DNA of 64,000 bases from Komagataeibacter xylinus (GTDB taxonomy: Bacteria > Pseudomonadota > Alphaproteobacteria > Acetobacterales > Acetobacteraceae): NCBI RefSeq assembly GCF_009834365.1, contig NZ_CP041348.1, positions 1,897,001-1,961,000 on the forward strand, read 5' to 3'. Positions 15,619-23,066 of this stretch are shown here, in pieces; position 1 is the first letter of the stretch; every line of letters starts with the position of its first letter. The position numbers and the translations under genes were made by a program. The notes under the pieces were generated by a model. That model had not been told where the DNA came from. It saw only the letters and a list, made by a program, of their open reading frames with translations, and searched no databases.

Positions 15619-17030
15619 AACACGACTGCGACTGTATTATCGTAGGGGCCGGTGTTGCGGGCGCCATGACGGCGCTCGTGGCGCAGCGCCACGGGCTGCA
15701 TGTCATCGTGGTGGATGACAATGCCACGCCGGGCGGGCAGGTCTACCGCCAGCCTTCACCTTATGCCCGCGCCCATGTTCCTGCCGATGCCGAAAGGCGC
15801 GAAGGCGACCACCTGCGTGACAAGCTGCGTGCATCGGGCATCGAGATCCGCAGCGGCCATGGCGTATGGTCGGTCACGGCGGGTTTCCGGGTGGAGCTGT
15901 GCCATGACGAGGCGATGGCCTCGCTGTCGGCGCCCGTGCTTGTGGGGGCGACAGGAGCTACCGAGCGCTTCCATCCGTTTGAAGGCTGGACCGACCCGGC
16001 AGTCACGGGGCTTGCCGCTGCCAGCATCCTGCTGCGCGCGGGCGGCATCCTGCCCGGACAGCGCACGGTTGTGGCGGGCAGCGGGCCGCTGCTGTTTTCT
16101 GTCGCGCACCAGATCATGGAGCTTGGCGGCGAGGTCGCAGCCATTGTCGATACGGCAGGCACTGCGCAATGGGCCCGCATGGGCGCAACCCTTGTGCTTG
16201 ATGCCGCGCGCATGGGGCAGGGCCTTGCGTGGATGCGCGAGATCCGGCGGCGCAAGATTCCCATCCATCATCGTGCCTGCGTGCGCTCTGTCACGCGGCG
16301 GGGCAACGTGGTGGATGTCGCCATCCGCTCGCTTGCGGGCAAAGACCGCGATGTGACCATCGAGGCGGATGCCGTGGCGTGCGGGTATGGCCTGCGTCCT
16401 TCCACCGACCTGTCGCGTCTTTTGCATGCACGCCATGATTATGACGCGGCGGCCGGGTACTGGCAGTGCGCGGCAGACCCGTACGGGCGGTCGAGCATCA
16501 GCGGGTTTTATGTCTCGGGTGATGGCGCAGGTATTCGTGGTGCATCGGTTGCCCGGCTGCGCGGCATCCTGAGCGGACATGCCATTGCCCATGACATGGG
16601 GCGGATCGACAGCGCTACATTCGCCGATCTGTGCCGTCCTGTCCTGAGCCGCCTGCGCAGGCTGGATGTCGTATCGCGGCAGATGGTGCGCCTGATGAAT
16701 CCCGGCAGCATCGTTCTGGCCAATACCGAGGCGGATACGCCGGTCTGCCGCTGCGAGCGTGTCAGTCGTGCCACGATCGAGCAGGCCATTGATGATGGCG
16801 CGCACGAGATCAACCAGGTCAAGTCATGGACCCGCTGCGGCATGGGGCCGTGCCAGGGCAGGATGTGCGAGGATAGCGTGCGGCAGCTGCTCGCGCACCG
16901 CACGCACCAGAGCCCTGATGCCGTCGGGCATTACACGACCCGCATGCCCCTGCGGCCCCTGCCTGTACAGGCCGTGACCGGGACCTATACTTACGCGGAC
17001 ATTCCGCTGCCCAAGGCTGCACCGCTATGA
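15615..17030 (+). CDS. FAD/NAD(P)-dependent oxidase subunit with Bfd-type cysteine cluster (HcnB/OoxA-like)
   Basis: 471 residues. The N-terminal Rossmann motif IIVGAGVAGAMTAL is at about residues 7-20. A central second dinucleotide region has GSGPLLFSVAHQIMELGGEV, and a C-terminal four-cysteine cluster, CRCERV..RCGMGPCQGRMC, is at about residues 378-420. It has the composition of the alpha subunit of opine oxidase-type complexes and mirrors residues 100-530 of the fused protein. Overlaps of 4 bases with both neighbours point to an obligate complex. Confidence 0.86.
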   Translation: MKHDCDCIIVGAGVAGAMTALVAQRHGLHVIVVDDNATPGGQVYRQPSPYARAHVPADAERREGDHLRDKLRASGIEIRSGHGVWSVTAGFRVELCHDEAMASLSAPVLVGATGATERFHPFEGWTDPAVTGLAAASILLRAGGILPGQRTVVAGSGPLLFSVAHQIMELGGEVAAIVDTAGTAQWARMGATLVLDAARMGQGLAWMREIRRRKIPIHHRACVRSVTRRGNVVDVAIRSLAGKDRDVTIEADAVACGYGLRPSTDLSRLLHARHDYDAAAGYWQCAADPYGRSSISGFYVSGDGAGIRGASVARLRGILSGHAIAHDMGRIDSATFADLCRPVLSRLRRLDVVSRQMVRLMNPGSIVLANTEADTPVCRCERVSRATIEQAIDDGAHEINQVKSWTRCGMGPCQGRMCEDSVRQLLAHRTHQSPDAVGHYTTRMPLRPLPVQAVTGTYTYADIPLPKAAPL

Positions 17031-18184
17031 GCGTACGGACTTCTTCCACCCATCGTTATGATGCCGTGATCATCGGGTCCGGCGTGATGGGGGCCACCAC
17101 GGCGCTCATGCTCGGCCGTGCCGGGCTGAAAACCGCGCTGGTGGACCGGCGCTCCATTTTCCGCGAGGCATCGGGTGTCAATGCCGGCACGCTGACCCTG
17201 CACATGATCCGTGCGGGGCTGATCCCCCATGCCATGCGCGGGCGTGAAATGTGGCTCAACGCGCGTGAGTGGCTGGGGCGTGACGTGGGGGCCACGGCAA
17301 CGCCGGGCCTGTCACTGGCCTTTACCCCGGCTGAATGTGAACTGGTTGAACAGCGCGCGACGGTTCGCCGGGAAATGGGTGCGCCGATCGAGGTGATATC
17401 GGGCGCGCGGGCGCGCGAAATCGAACCCGGCGCCAATCCTGACGTGCTCGCGGCGGCCTATTGCCCGCTGGATGGCTTCATCCCGACCTATGTGGTGGGG
17501 CAGGCCTATGCGCGCGCGCTCGCGCAGGCCGGTGTTGACGTGCTTGAAGACTGCCCCGTGAGCGATGTCAGGCCCTGTGATGGTGGTGGTTATGATATCG
17601 TAACGGGTGGCCGCGCGGGCGTGGTGCATGGCACGCGCGTCGTCTTTGCCGGCGGTGTGTGGCTGCAGCGCATGCTGGCATGGCTGGGCCTGAATGTACG
17701 GATACGCTGCCTGATCAACCAGCTGGTGGTGACCGAGCGCATGCCACCGGTCATGAATAACGTGATCAGTATCGCCAATGGCCTGCTTTCCCTCAAGCAG
17801 TTCCAGAATGGCACCGTGCTGATTGGCGGCGGCTGGCAGGGCGAGGGCAACATCGACGAGGGTGGCACCCGCGTCATTCCTGAAAACCTGCAGGGCAACG
17901 TCCGTCTGGCGCGCCACACCATTCCCCGCCTGGATCAAAGCCGCATCGTGCGCGTGTGGCTTGGCCTTGAATCGGAAACCGATGACGCAATGCCGATCAT
18001 TGGTTCCATCCCCACTTATGACAACGCGTTTGTCATTGGCTGTGTCCATTCCGGCTTTACCAGTGGTCCGTATATGGGCGCGCTCCTTGCGCGGCACATA
18101 CTGGGCGAGGATGTGGACCTTGCTGCCTTTGATATCGGCCGCTTTACCGCAATGGCCAGTCCCGTTTCCCAAGAGGAAAAATAA
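17027..18184 (+). CDS. DAO-family oxidase subunit (HcnC/OoxB-like)
   Basis: 385 residues. The FAD motif AVIIGSGVMGATTALMLGRAG is near residue 10, followed by EASGVNAGTL. A C-terminal IGCVHSGFTSGPYMG closes the flavin site. It is the catalytic subunit that would oxidise the amino or imino substrate of the three-gene complex, and corresponds to the last 380 residues of the fused protein. The stop codon TAA shares its last base with the ATG of the next gene. Confidence 0.86.
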   Translation: MSVRTSSTHRYDAVIIGSGVMGATTALMLGRAGLKTALVDRRSIFREASGVNAGTLTLHMIRAGLIPHAMRGREMWLNAREWLGRDVGATATPGLSLAFTPAECELVEQRATVRREMGAPIEVISGARAREIEPGANPDVLAAAYCPLDGFIPTYVVGQAYARALAQAGVDVLEDCPVSDVRPCDGGGYDIVTGGRAGVVHGTRVVFAGGVWLQRMLAWLGLNVRIRCLINQLVVTERMPPVMNNVISIANGLLSLKQFQNGTVLIGGGWQGEGNIDEGGTRVIPENLQGNVRLARHTIPRLDQSRIVRVWLGLESETDDAMPIIGSIPTYDNAFVIGCVHSGFTSGPYMGALLARHILGEDVDLAAFDIGRFTAMASPVSQEEK

Positions 18185-19122
18185 TGCTTCCCAGTAAGGC
18201 GTTTCCCTTTCGCGGTATTTATGCAGCCACGCTGCTGCCCCTTGATGCTTCCGGTGCCATTGAACCGGACCGGCTGGCGGAGCACCTGCGCAGCTGTACC
18301 GCGCCTGACGGGATTGTTGGCGTGCTGTGCAACGGCCATGCGGGCGAGGTGCATCTCCTGACCCGTGCCGAGCGCCGGCAGGTGGTGGAGATTGCATCAG
18401 CCACGATCGGGGCGAGCCGCATCATCGTTTCTGGCGTGCTGTCGGAATCGCTTGATGAAGCCGTGGCCCATGCCCGCGACGCACAGGATGCTGGCGCAGA
18501 TGCCATTCTGGTGTTCCCGCCGTTTTCATGGAGTGTGGCGCAGGATGCGGCCGTGATCGTCGCCCATCATGAGGCGCTGGCGCGTGCGGTTGATATTCCG
18601 GTGGTGCTGTACCAGTCCTCTGTCGGGAGTGGGGGCATGGCTTATAGCGCCGCCATTCTTGAGCGGCTGGTGCGCATTCCCGGTGTTGTTGCGGTCAAGG
18701 AAGGCAGTTGGGAAAGTGCGACCTACGACCGAAACCTTCGCCTTGTCCAGCGCGTGGCACCGCAGGTCGAGGTCATGGCATCGGGTGACGAGCACCTGCT
18801 GCCCTGCTTTGCCATTGGCACCACGGGCAGCATGGTCAGCCTTGCCGCGGTCATTCCGCAGGCCATTGTCAGGCTCAAGGCAAGCATTGACAGCGGCGAT
18901 ATTGAACAGGCCCGCGTGATCAACGAGCACATTCAGCCCCTCGCCAACCTTATCTATGGCTGCGCACCCGGTAGTCGGGCTAGTCTCCGGCTCAAGGCAT
19001 GTCTGGTTCATCTCGGGGTGTGGCCATCGGCGCGGACGCGACGGGAAGCCGAAGTTCTTTCGCCCGAAGAAAATCGCGTGCTGGGGGCGGCTTTGGAAAA
19101 AGCCGTTCGCTGGGAAGGTTGA
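18184..19122 (+). CDS. DapA-family lyase/synthase, second paralogue
   Basis: 312 residues. It has family motifs in variant form: CNGHAGEVHLLTRAERR in place of GSTGE, VVLYQSS for the tyrosine strand, and VVAVKEGSW with the Schiff-base lysine. The GHAGE variant suggests a substrate other than pyruvate plus aspartate semialdehyde. It is in an operon behind the three oxidase genes, as its paralogue at 11338 lies beside the fused oxidase, so each oxidase has its own DapA-like partner. A deaminase or lyase acting on the oxidised imino product is an inference. Confidence 0.83.
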   Translation: MLPSKAFPFRGIYAATLLPLDASGAIEPDRLAEHLRSCTAPDGIVGVLCNGHAGEVHLLTRAERRQVVEIASATIGASRIIVSGVLSESLDEAVAHARDAQDAGADAILVFPPFSWSVAQDAAVIVAHHEALARAVDIPVVLYQSSVGSGGMAYSAAILERLVRIPGVVAVKEGSWESATYDRNLRLVQRVAPQVEVMASGDEHLLPCFAIGTTGSMVSLAAVIPQAIVRLKASIDSGDIEQARVINEHIQPLANLIYGCAPGSRASLRLKACLVHLGVWPSARTRREAEVLSPEENRVLGAALEKAVRWEG

Positions 19123-19139
19123 TAAGGGACAGGAAAACG

Positions 19140-19778
19140 GTGACAGAGCGCGAATTGAGCCTGGCTGAGCAGGCATACGACCAGATACGGCGTATGATCC
19201 TGGAACGCGAATTGCCAGGGGGGATGTCGGTGGTGGAAAACCGGATGGTTGACCATCTGGAGATTTCCCGCACGCCCATCCGTGAGGCACTGATGCGTCT
19301 TGCGGCAGAAGGATTGCTGGTCAAGCGGGGGTCGCGCTCTTTTGCCGTGCGGGGTGTATCGGCCGCCGAATTCTTCCAGAGCATCCGTATCCGTGAAATT
19401 CTGGAATGTGAAGCGATCACGCTTGCCCATAACAAGATTGACAAGGACCGGATACTGGCGCTGCGCCGTTCGGTTGTGGAACTGGGCAAATACCCCGAGC
19501 AGACCGCGGCGCACTGGAAGCTGGATGATCAGTTGCACCAGATGTTTGCCAATGCATCGGGTAACATCGTGCTGTCACGCACCATAACCGACCTGCGCAC
19601 ATCGACCCGTTTGTGTGAGGTAACGAATCCCCTGGGCCGCGTGCCCGCGTCGACCGCAGAACATCTGGCCCTGCTGGATGCCTTTCTGGATGAGGATGTG
19701 GAAAGCGCCAAGACCGCCATGCTCAATCACCTGCGCAATGTCGCATCGGACTGTGTCGCCACGCTGCGCGGCATGTAG
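19140..19778 (+). CDS. GntR family transcriptional regulator, FCD type
   Basis: About 212 residues. The winged HTH is at residues 8-72 (EISRTPIREALMRLAAEGLL), then an FCD domain with LDDQLHQMFANASGN and a late NHLRN. The frame is open further upstream inside the DapA gene, but GTG 19140 follows AAGGGACAGG, 17 bases after the previous stop, and starts the protein at the usual position before the HTH. Being last in the rightward operon, it probably senses the pathway substrate and controls the TTGTATACAA-type sites. Confidence 0.87.
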   Translation: MTERELSLAEQAYDQIRRMILERELPGGMSVVENRMVDHLEISRTPIREALMRLAAEGLLVKRGSRSFAVRGVSAAEFFQSIRIREILECEAITLAHNKIDKDRILALRRSVVELGKYPEQTAAHWKLDDQLHQMFANASGNIVLSRTITDLRTSTRLCEVTNPLGRVPASTAEHLALLDAFLDEDVESAKTAMLNHLRNVASDCVATLRGM

Positions 19779-19912
19779 CGCCTGCCTGTGGCATTGCCGT
19801 CCTGCGCGCCCGCGGCGGGTTGTTGATACAATTTTGTCGGGAGCGGATTTTCCCTGCCCGGGCGCTGGCAGGGCAGTCCATTCCGGCTCCTTCCGTCTGA
19901 CAGGATCATGAC

Positions 19913-21304
19913 ATGACATATGATATTGTAATTCGTAACGGCACCATCGTTACGGCAGATGCAACCTTTCGTGGCGATGTAGGCATCAATGGCACGCAGA
20001 TCGCAGCCGTGGGGCAGCACCTTGAAGGGCGTGAGACGATCGATGCGCAGGGACTGCTGGTCATGCCCGGTGGTGTGGATGGCCATTGCCATATCGAGCA
20101 GGACGAAGCCGATGGCAGCGTGCATGAGGACAGCTTCAGCACCGCCAGTGCATCAGCACTTGCGGGAGGCACGACAACGGTTGTCTGTTTCTCCGCCCAT
20201 CTGCCCAATGGGCGGTCGCTTGTCGACCAGTTCGAAACATATGTGGAAAAGGGACGGCGCTCACGGATCGATTACGCCATCCACCAGATCATTACGAACG
20301 CGGATGAACAGACCATTGCCGAAGGTATCCCCGAAGTGGTGCGCCGGGGTGTCGCGGGGCTGAAGGTCTTCATGACCTATGATGACTTCCATCTCGGCGA
20401 TGGTGATTTTCTGAAGGTGCTCGAGGCCGCGCGCAATGCTGGCACGATCGTGTCGGTACATTGCGAGAATTATGAAGCGATCAGCTTCATGATCAAGGAA
20501 TGTCTTGCCCGTAACGAGACATCACCCCGTTATCATGCCCTGTCCCGGCCGCCGTGCCTGGAGCGTGAGGCCACGTATCGCGCCATGGTCCTTGCCGGGC
20601 TGATCGAGCAGAAGATCCAGATCTTCCATGTATCCTGCCCCGAAGTGGTGGAAGAGATTGACCGTGCCCGCAAGCGCGGCGTGCCCGTGGTGGCTGAAAC
20701 CTGCCCCCAGTATTTTGTCCTGACAGGCGCGGATATGGACCGTCCCGGCTTTGAAGGCGCACGGTACATGTGCAGCCCGCCGCCGCGCACCAAGGCAGAT
20801 TCCGCTGGCCTGTGGTCCTATGTGCGGCGTGGGGTGATCGATGTGATTTCATCCGATCACTGCGGTTACAGCTATGATGGCCCGCTCGGTAAATCACGCT
20901 TTGGCCGTGATGCGCCTTTCTCCCTCGTGCCGAATGGCATACCGGGACTGGCAACGCGTCTGCCGCTCATTTTTGATGAGGGCGTGAACAAGGGCAACAT
21001 TACGCTCAACCAGTTTGTGGCCCTTGTTTCCACCAATCCGGCCCGCCGGTATGGGCTGCACCCGCGCAAGGGCACGATCGCGCCCGGCGCCGATGCGGAT
21101 ATCGTGCTGTGGGACCCCGAAAAGACGGTGACAATCACCAACAGCCTTCTGCACCATGCCATTGACTACACGCCGTATGAGGGGCGTCAGGTCAAGGGCT
21201 GGCCGGTCATGACCCTTTCTGGCGGCAGGATCGGCATGCGTGACAATGCCATCCTCGCTGCAGAAGGCGATGGCAGCTTTGTTGCCCCGCTCAAGGGGAA
21301 CTGA
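19913..21304 (+). CDS. D-hydantoinase/dihydropyrimidinase (cyclic amidohydrolase)
   Basis: 463 residues, the usual length. Metal-site features of the dihydropyrimidinase family are present: PGGVDGHCHIEQ (two histidines, about residues 57-66), the carbamylated lysine in GLKVFMTYDD (about 150), VHCEN, FHVSC and SSDHCGY with the final aspartate. It opens cyclic diamides such as 5-substituted hydantoins or dihydropyrimidines to N-carbamoyl amino acids in the cytoplasm. The usual HTH of bacterial D-hydantoinases is HCH here, as in some phenylhydantoinases, so substrate preference may differ. It fits with the racemase at 681 and the M20 hydrolase that follows. A strong terminator lies after it. Confidence 0.88.
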   Translation: MTYDIVIRNGTIVTADATFRGDVGINGTQIAAVGQHLEGRETIDAQGLLVMPGGVDGHCHIEQDEADGSVHEDSFSTASASALAGGTTTVVCFSAHLPNGRSLVDQFETYVEKGRRSRIDYAIHQIITNADEQTIAEGIPEVVRRGVAGLKVFMTYDDFHLGDGDFLKVLEAARNAGTIVSVHCENYEAISFMIKECLARNETSPRYHALSRPPCLEREATYRAMVLAGLIEQKIQIFHVSCPEVVEEIDRARKRGVPVVAETCPQYFVLTGADMDRPGFEGARYMCSPPPRTKADSAGLWSYVRRGVIDVISSDHCGYSYDGPLGKSRFGRDAPFSLVPNGIPGLATRLPLIFDEGVNKGNITLNQFVALVSTNPARRYGLHPRKGTIAPGADADIVLWDPEKTVTITNSLLHHAIDYTPYEGRQVKGWPVMTLSGGRIGMRDNAILAAEGDGSFVAPLKGN

Positions 21305-21376
21305 CGGGTATTTGCAGGAGCGGACGCCGAGCCTGCTCCTGCTGCCCGTACCTACGTATAATTTGTAGAATTACAG

Positions 21377-21434
21377 TACAAATATCCCTCCCCTGTGGCG
21401 TTTAGGTCACTCTTGGGGAGGGATTTTTTTTGTA
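21377..21434 (+). terminator. Strong rho-independent terminator after hydantoinase
   Basis: The stem TCCCTCCCC (21385) / GGGGAGGGA (21415) is followed by a run of eight T. Outside it GTACAAA pairs with TTTGTAC, lengthening the stem. It lies about 75 bases after the hydantoinase stop. Confidence 0.85.
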
Positions 21435-21740
21435 CATTCCATGGTGTAGCAGGGCGCAATAGCCCTTTCCTGCCGAATCTCGCTGCCGATGCTCAGATTC
21501 GTTCCGACTTGTACATTGATTATAAATAAAAAGGCTATTTTTGGCCGATATGACCTTTTCATTTCGCTTTACACGTTCAGATATGAAAGGTATACAATTC
21601 GCATACCCACCCTGTCGGCTGCATGTATGTCACGAGCACCGGAGGGAGGTGGGGTCCGGGTTGGTGCAGACTAGATTTGTGCCGTGAATGTAACAATTGA
21701 CCGAATTCCTTAATTCTACTGAAGAATTGGGAGAGATTGC
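21435..21740. other. Promoter region of M20 hydrolase gene
   Basis: I see no gene. It is AT-rich around 21500-21610 and contains GGTATACAATT at about 21589-21599, which keeps one half of the TTGTATACAA palindrome. A GGGAGA ribosome site precedes ATG 21741. Confidence 0.4.
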
Positions 21741-22994
21741 ATGAGCCGCATGAATTACGTTCGCGACCTTGAGCTTGAGATCGACCGGGAACACCGCACG
21801 CGGCAGATACCGTTTCTGCAGGAACTGGTACGGGTTCCGTCTGACAATCCGCCGGGTGACTGCGCGCCCCATGCGCTCGTGGCCGCCAGCCTGATCGAGG
21901 CGCTGGGGTTTAAGGTCGAACGTCATCCCGTTCCGCAGGAACAGGTTGCGCGTTATGGCATGAAAACCGTGACCAACCTGATTGTCCGCCAGCGTTTTGG
22001 CACGGGCGAGGGGCCTGTAATCGCCCTGAACGCCCATGGTGATGTCGTGCCGCCAGGAGAAGGGTGGCACCATGACCCGTATGGCGGCGAGATTGTGGAT
22101 GGCGCGCTTTATGGGCGTGGCGCTGCCGTCTCCAAGGCGGATTTTGCCACCTATGTCTTTGCGCTGCGTGTCCTGGTCAAATGCTGTCCTGACCTGAATG
22201 GCACGGTTGAACTGCACTTTACCTATGATGAGGAAACCGGTGGCCTGCTCGGTCCGGGCTGGCTGCTGGAGCAGGGGCTGACAAAGCCGGATTACGTGAT
22301 CAGCGCCGGTTTCACCTACGCGGTCATGATCGCGCATAATGGCAGCCTGCAGCTTGATGTGCACCTGGCAGGCAAGGCCGCGCATTCCGCATGGCCTGAA
22401 ACCGGGCATGACGCTCTTGAAGCCGCCAACGCCGTGCTGTCGGTGCTCTATGCATGGCGCAAGGAAATCGCTTCGAATGTCTCCGCCATCGACGGGATTG
22501 ACGGGCCTACGCTGGTTATTGGCACGATTCAGGGCGGCGTTGCGGCCAATGTCGTGCCCGAGCAGGCCTCTTTCCGTCTTGAGCGGCGTATTCTGCCAGA
22601 TGAAAGCCCTGAAAACGTTGAGCGGGAACTGCGCGATGTGATTGCGCATGCTCTGGCTCCGTATCCCCATATCCGCTTTCAGATCGATCGCTGCCTGCTG
22701 GCCCGTCCGCTGGTGCCGGTTGCCGAGCAGAAAGTTCTGACGGATGCAATCCGCCAGGCGGGGCAGGAAGTTCTGGGCGAGGAAATTCCAATAAAGGGAA
22801 TGCCGCTTTTTACCGATGCGCGACTGTACAGCGCAGCCGGATGCCCGACCGTGCTGTATGGCGCAGGGCCGCGGAAACTACAGGATGCCAATGGTCACCG
22901 TGCTGATGAACACGTCATGCTGGATGATCTGAAGCGGGCGACTTTGATAGTTGCAGAATCGTTACGAATTATATTATCAAATAATTCCAAGTAA
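21741..22994 (+). CDS. M20-family metallo-amidohydrolase (ArgE/DapE/carbamoylase type)
   Basis: 417 residues. The metal-binding motifs of M20 peptidases are clear: LNAHGDVVPPGEGW (His and Asp), YGRGAAVSKADF (bridging Asp region), TYDEETGG (catalytic glutamates) and a late ADEHVM. A lid domain with GKAAHSAWPETGHDALEA lies in the middle. The family removes N-acyl, N-carbamoyl or N-succinyl groups from amino acids. Following a hydantoinase gene, hydrolysis of an N-carbamoyl amino acid is the most attractive role, but sequence alone does not separate the subfamilies. Confidence 0.8.
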   Translation: MSRMNYVRDLELEIDREHRTRQIPFLQELVRVPSDNPPGDCAPHALVAASLIEALGFKVERHPVPQEQVARYGMKTVTNLIVRQRFGTGEGPVIALNAHGDVVPPGEGWHHDPYGGEIVDGALYGRGAAVSKADFATYVFALRVLVKCCPDLNGTVELHFTYDEETGGLLGPGWLLEQGLTKPDYVISAGFTYAVMIAHNGSLQLDVHLAGKAAHSAWPETGHDALEAANAVLSVLYAWRKEIASNVSAIDGIDGPTLVIGTIQGGVAANVVPEQASFRLERRILPDESPENVERELRDVIAHALAPYPHIRFQIDRCLLARPLVPVAEQKVLTDAIRQAGQEVLGEEIPIKGMPLFTDARLYSAAGCPTVLYGAGPRKLQDANGHRADEHVMLDDLKRATLIVAESLRIILSNNSK

Positions 22995-23066
22995 AAAAAT
23001 CCCGATACGTAGTAACAAAGTAAAGGCGGGTCGATATATCCGTTCATGCCGAAGGACAGAATTGAC

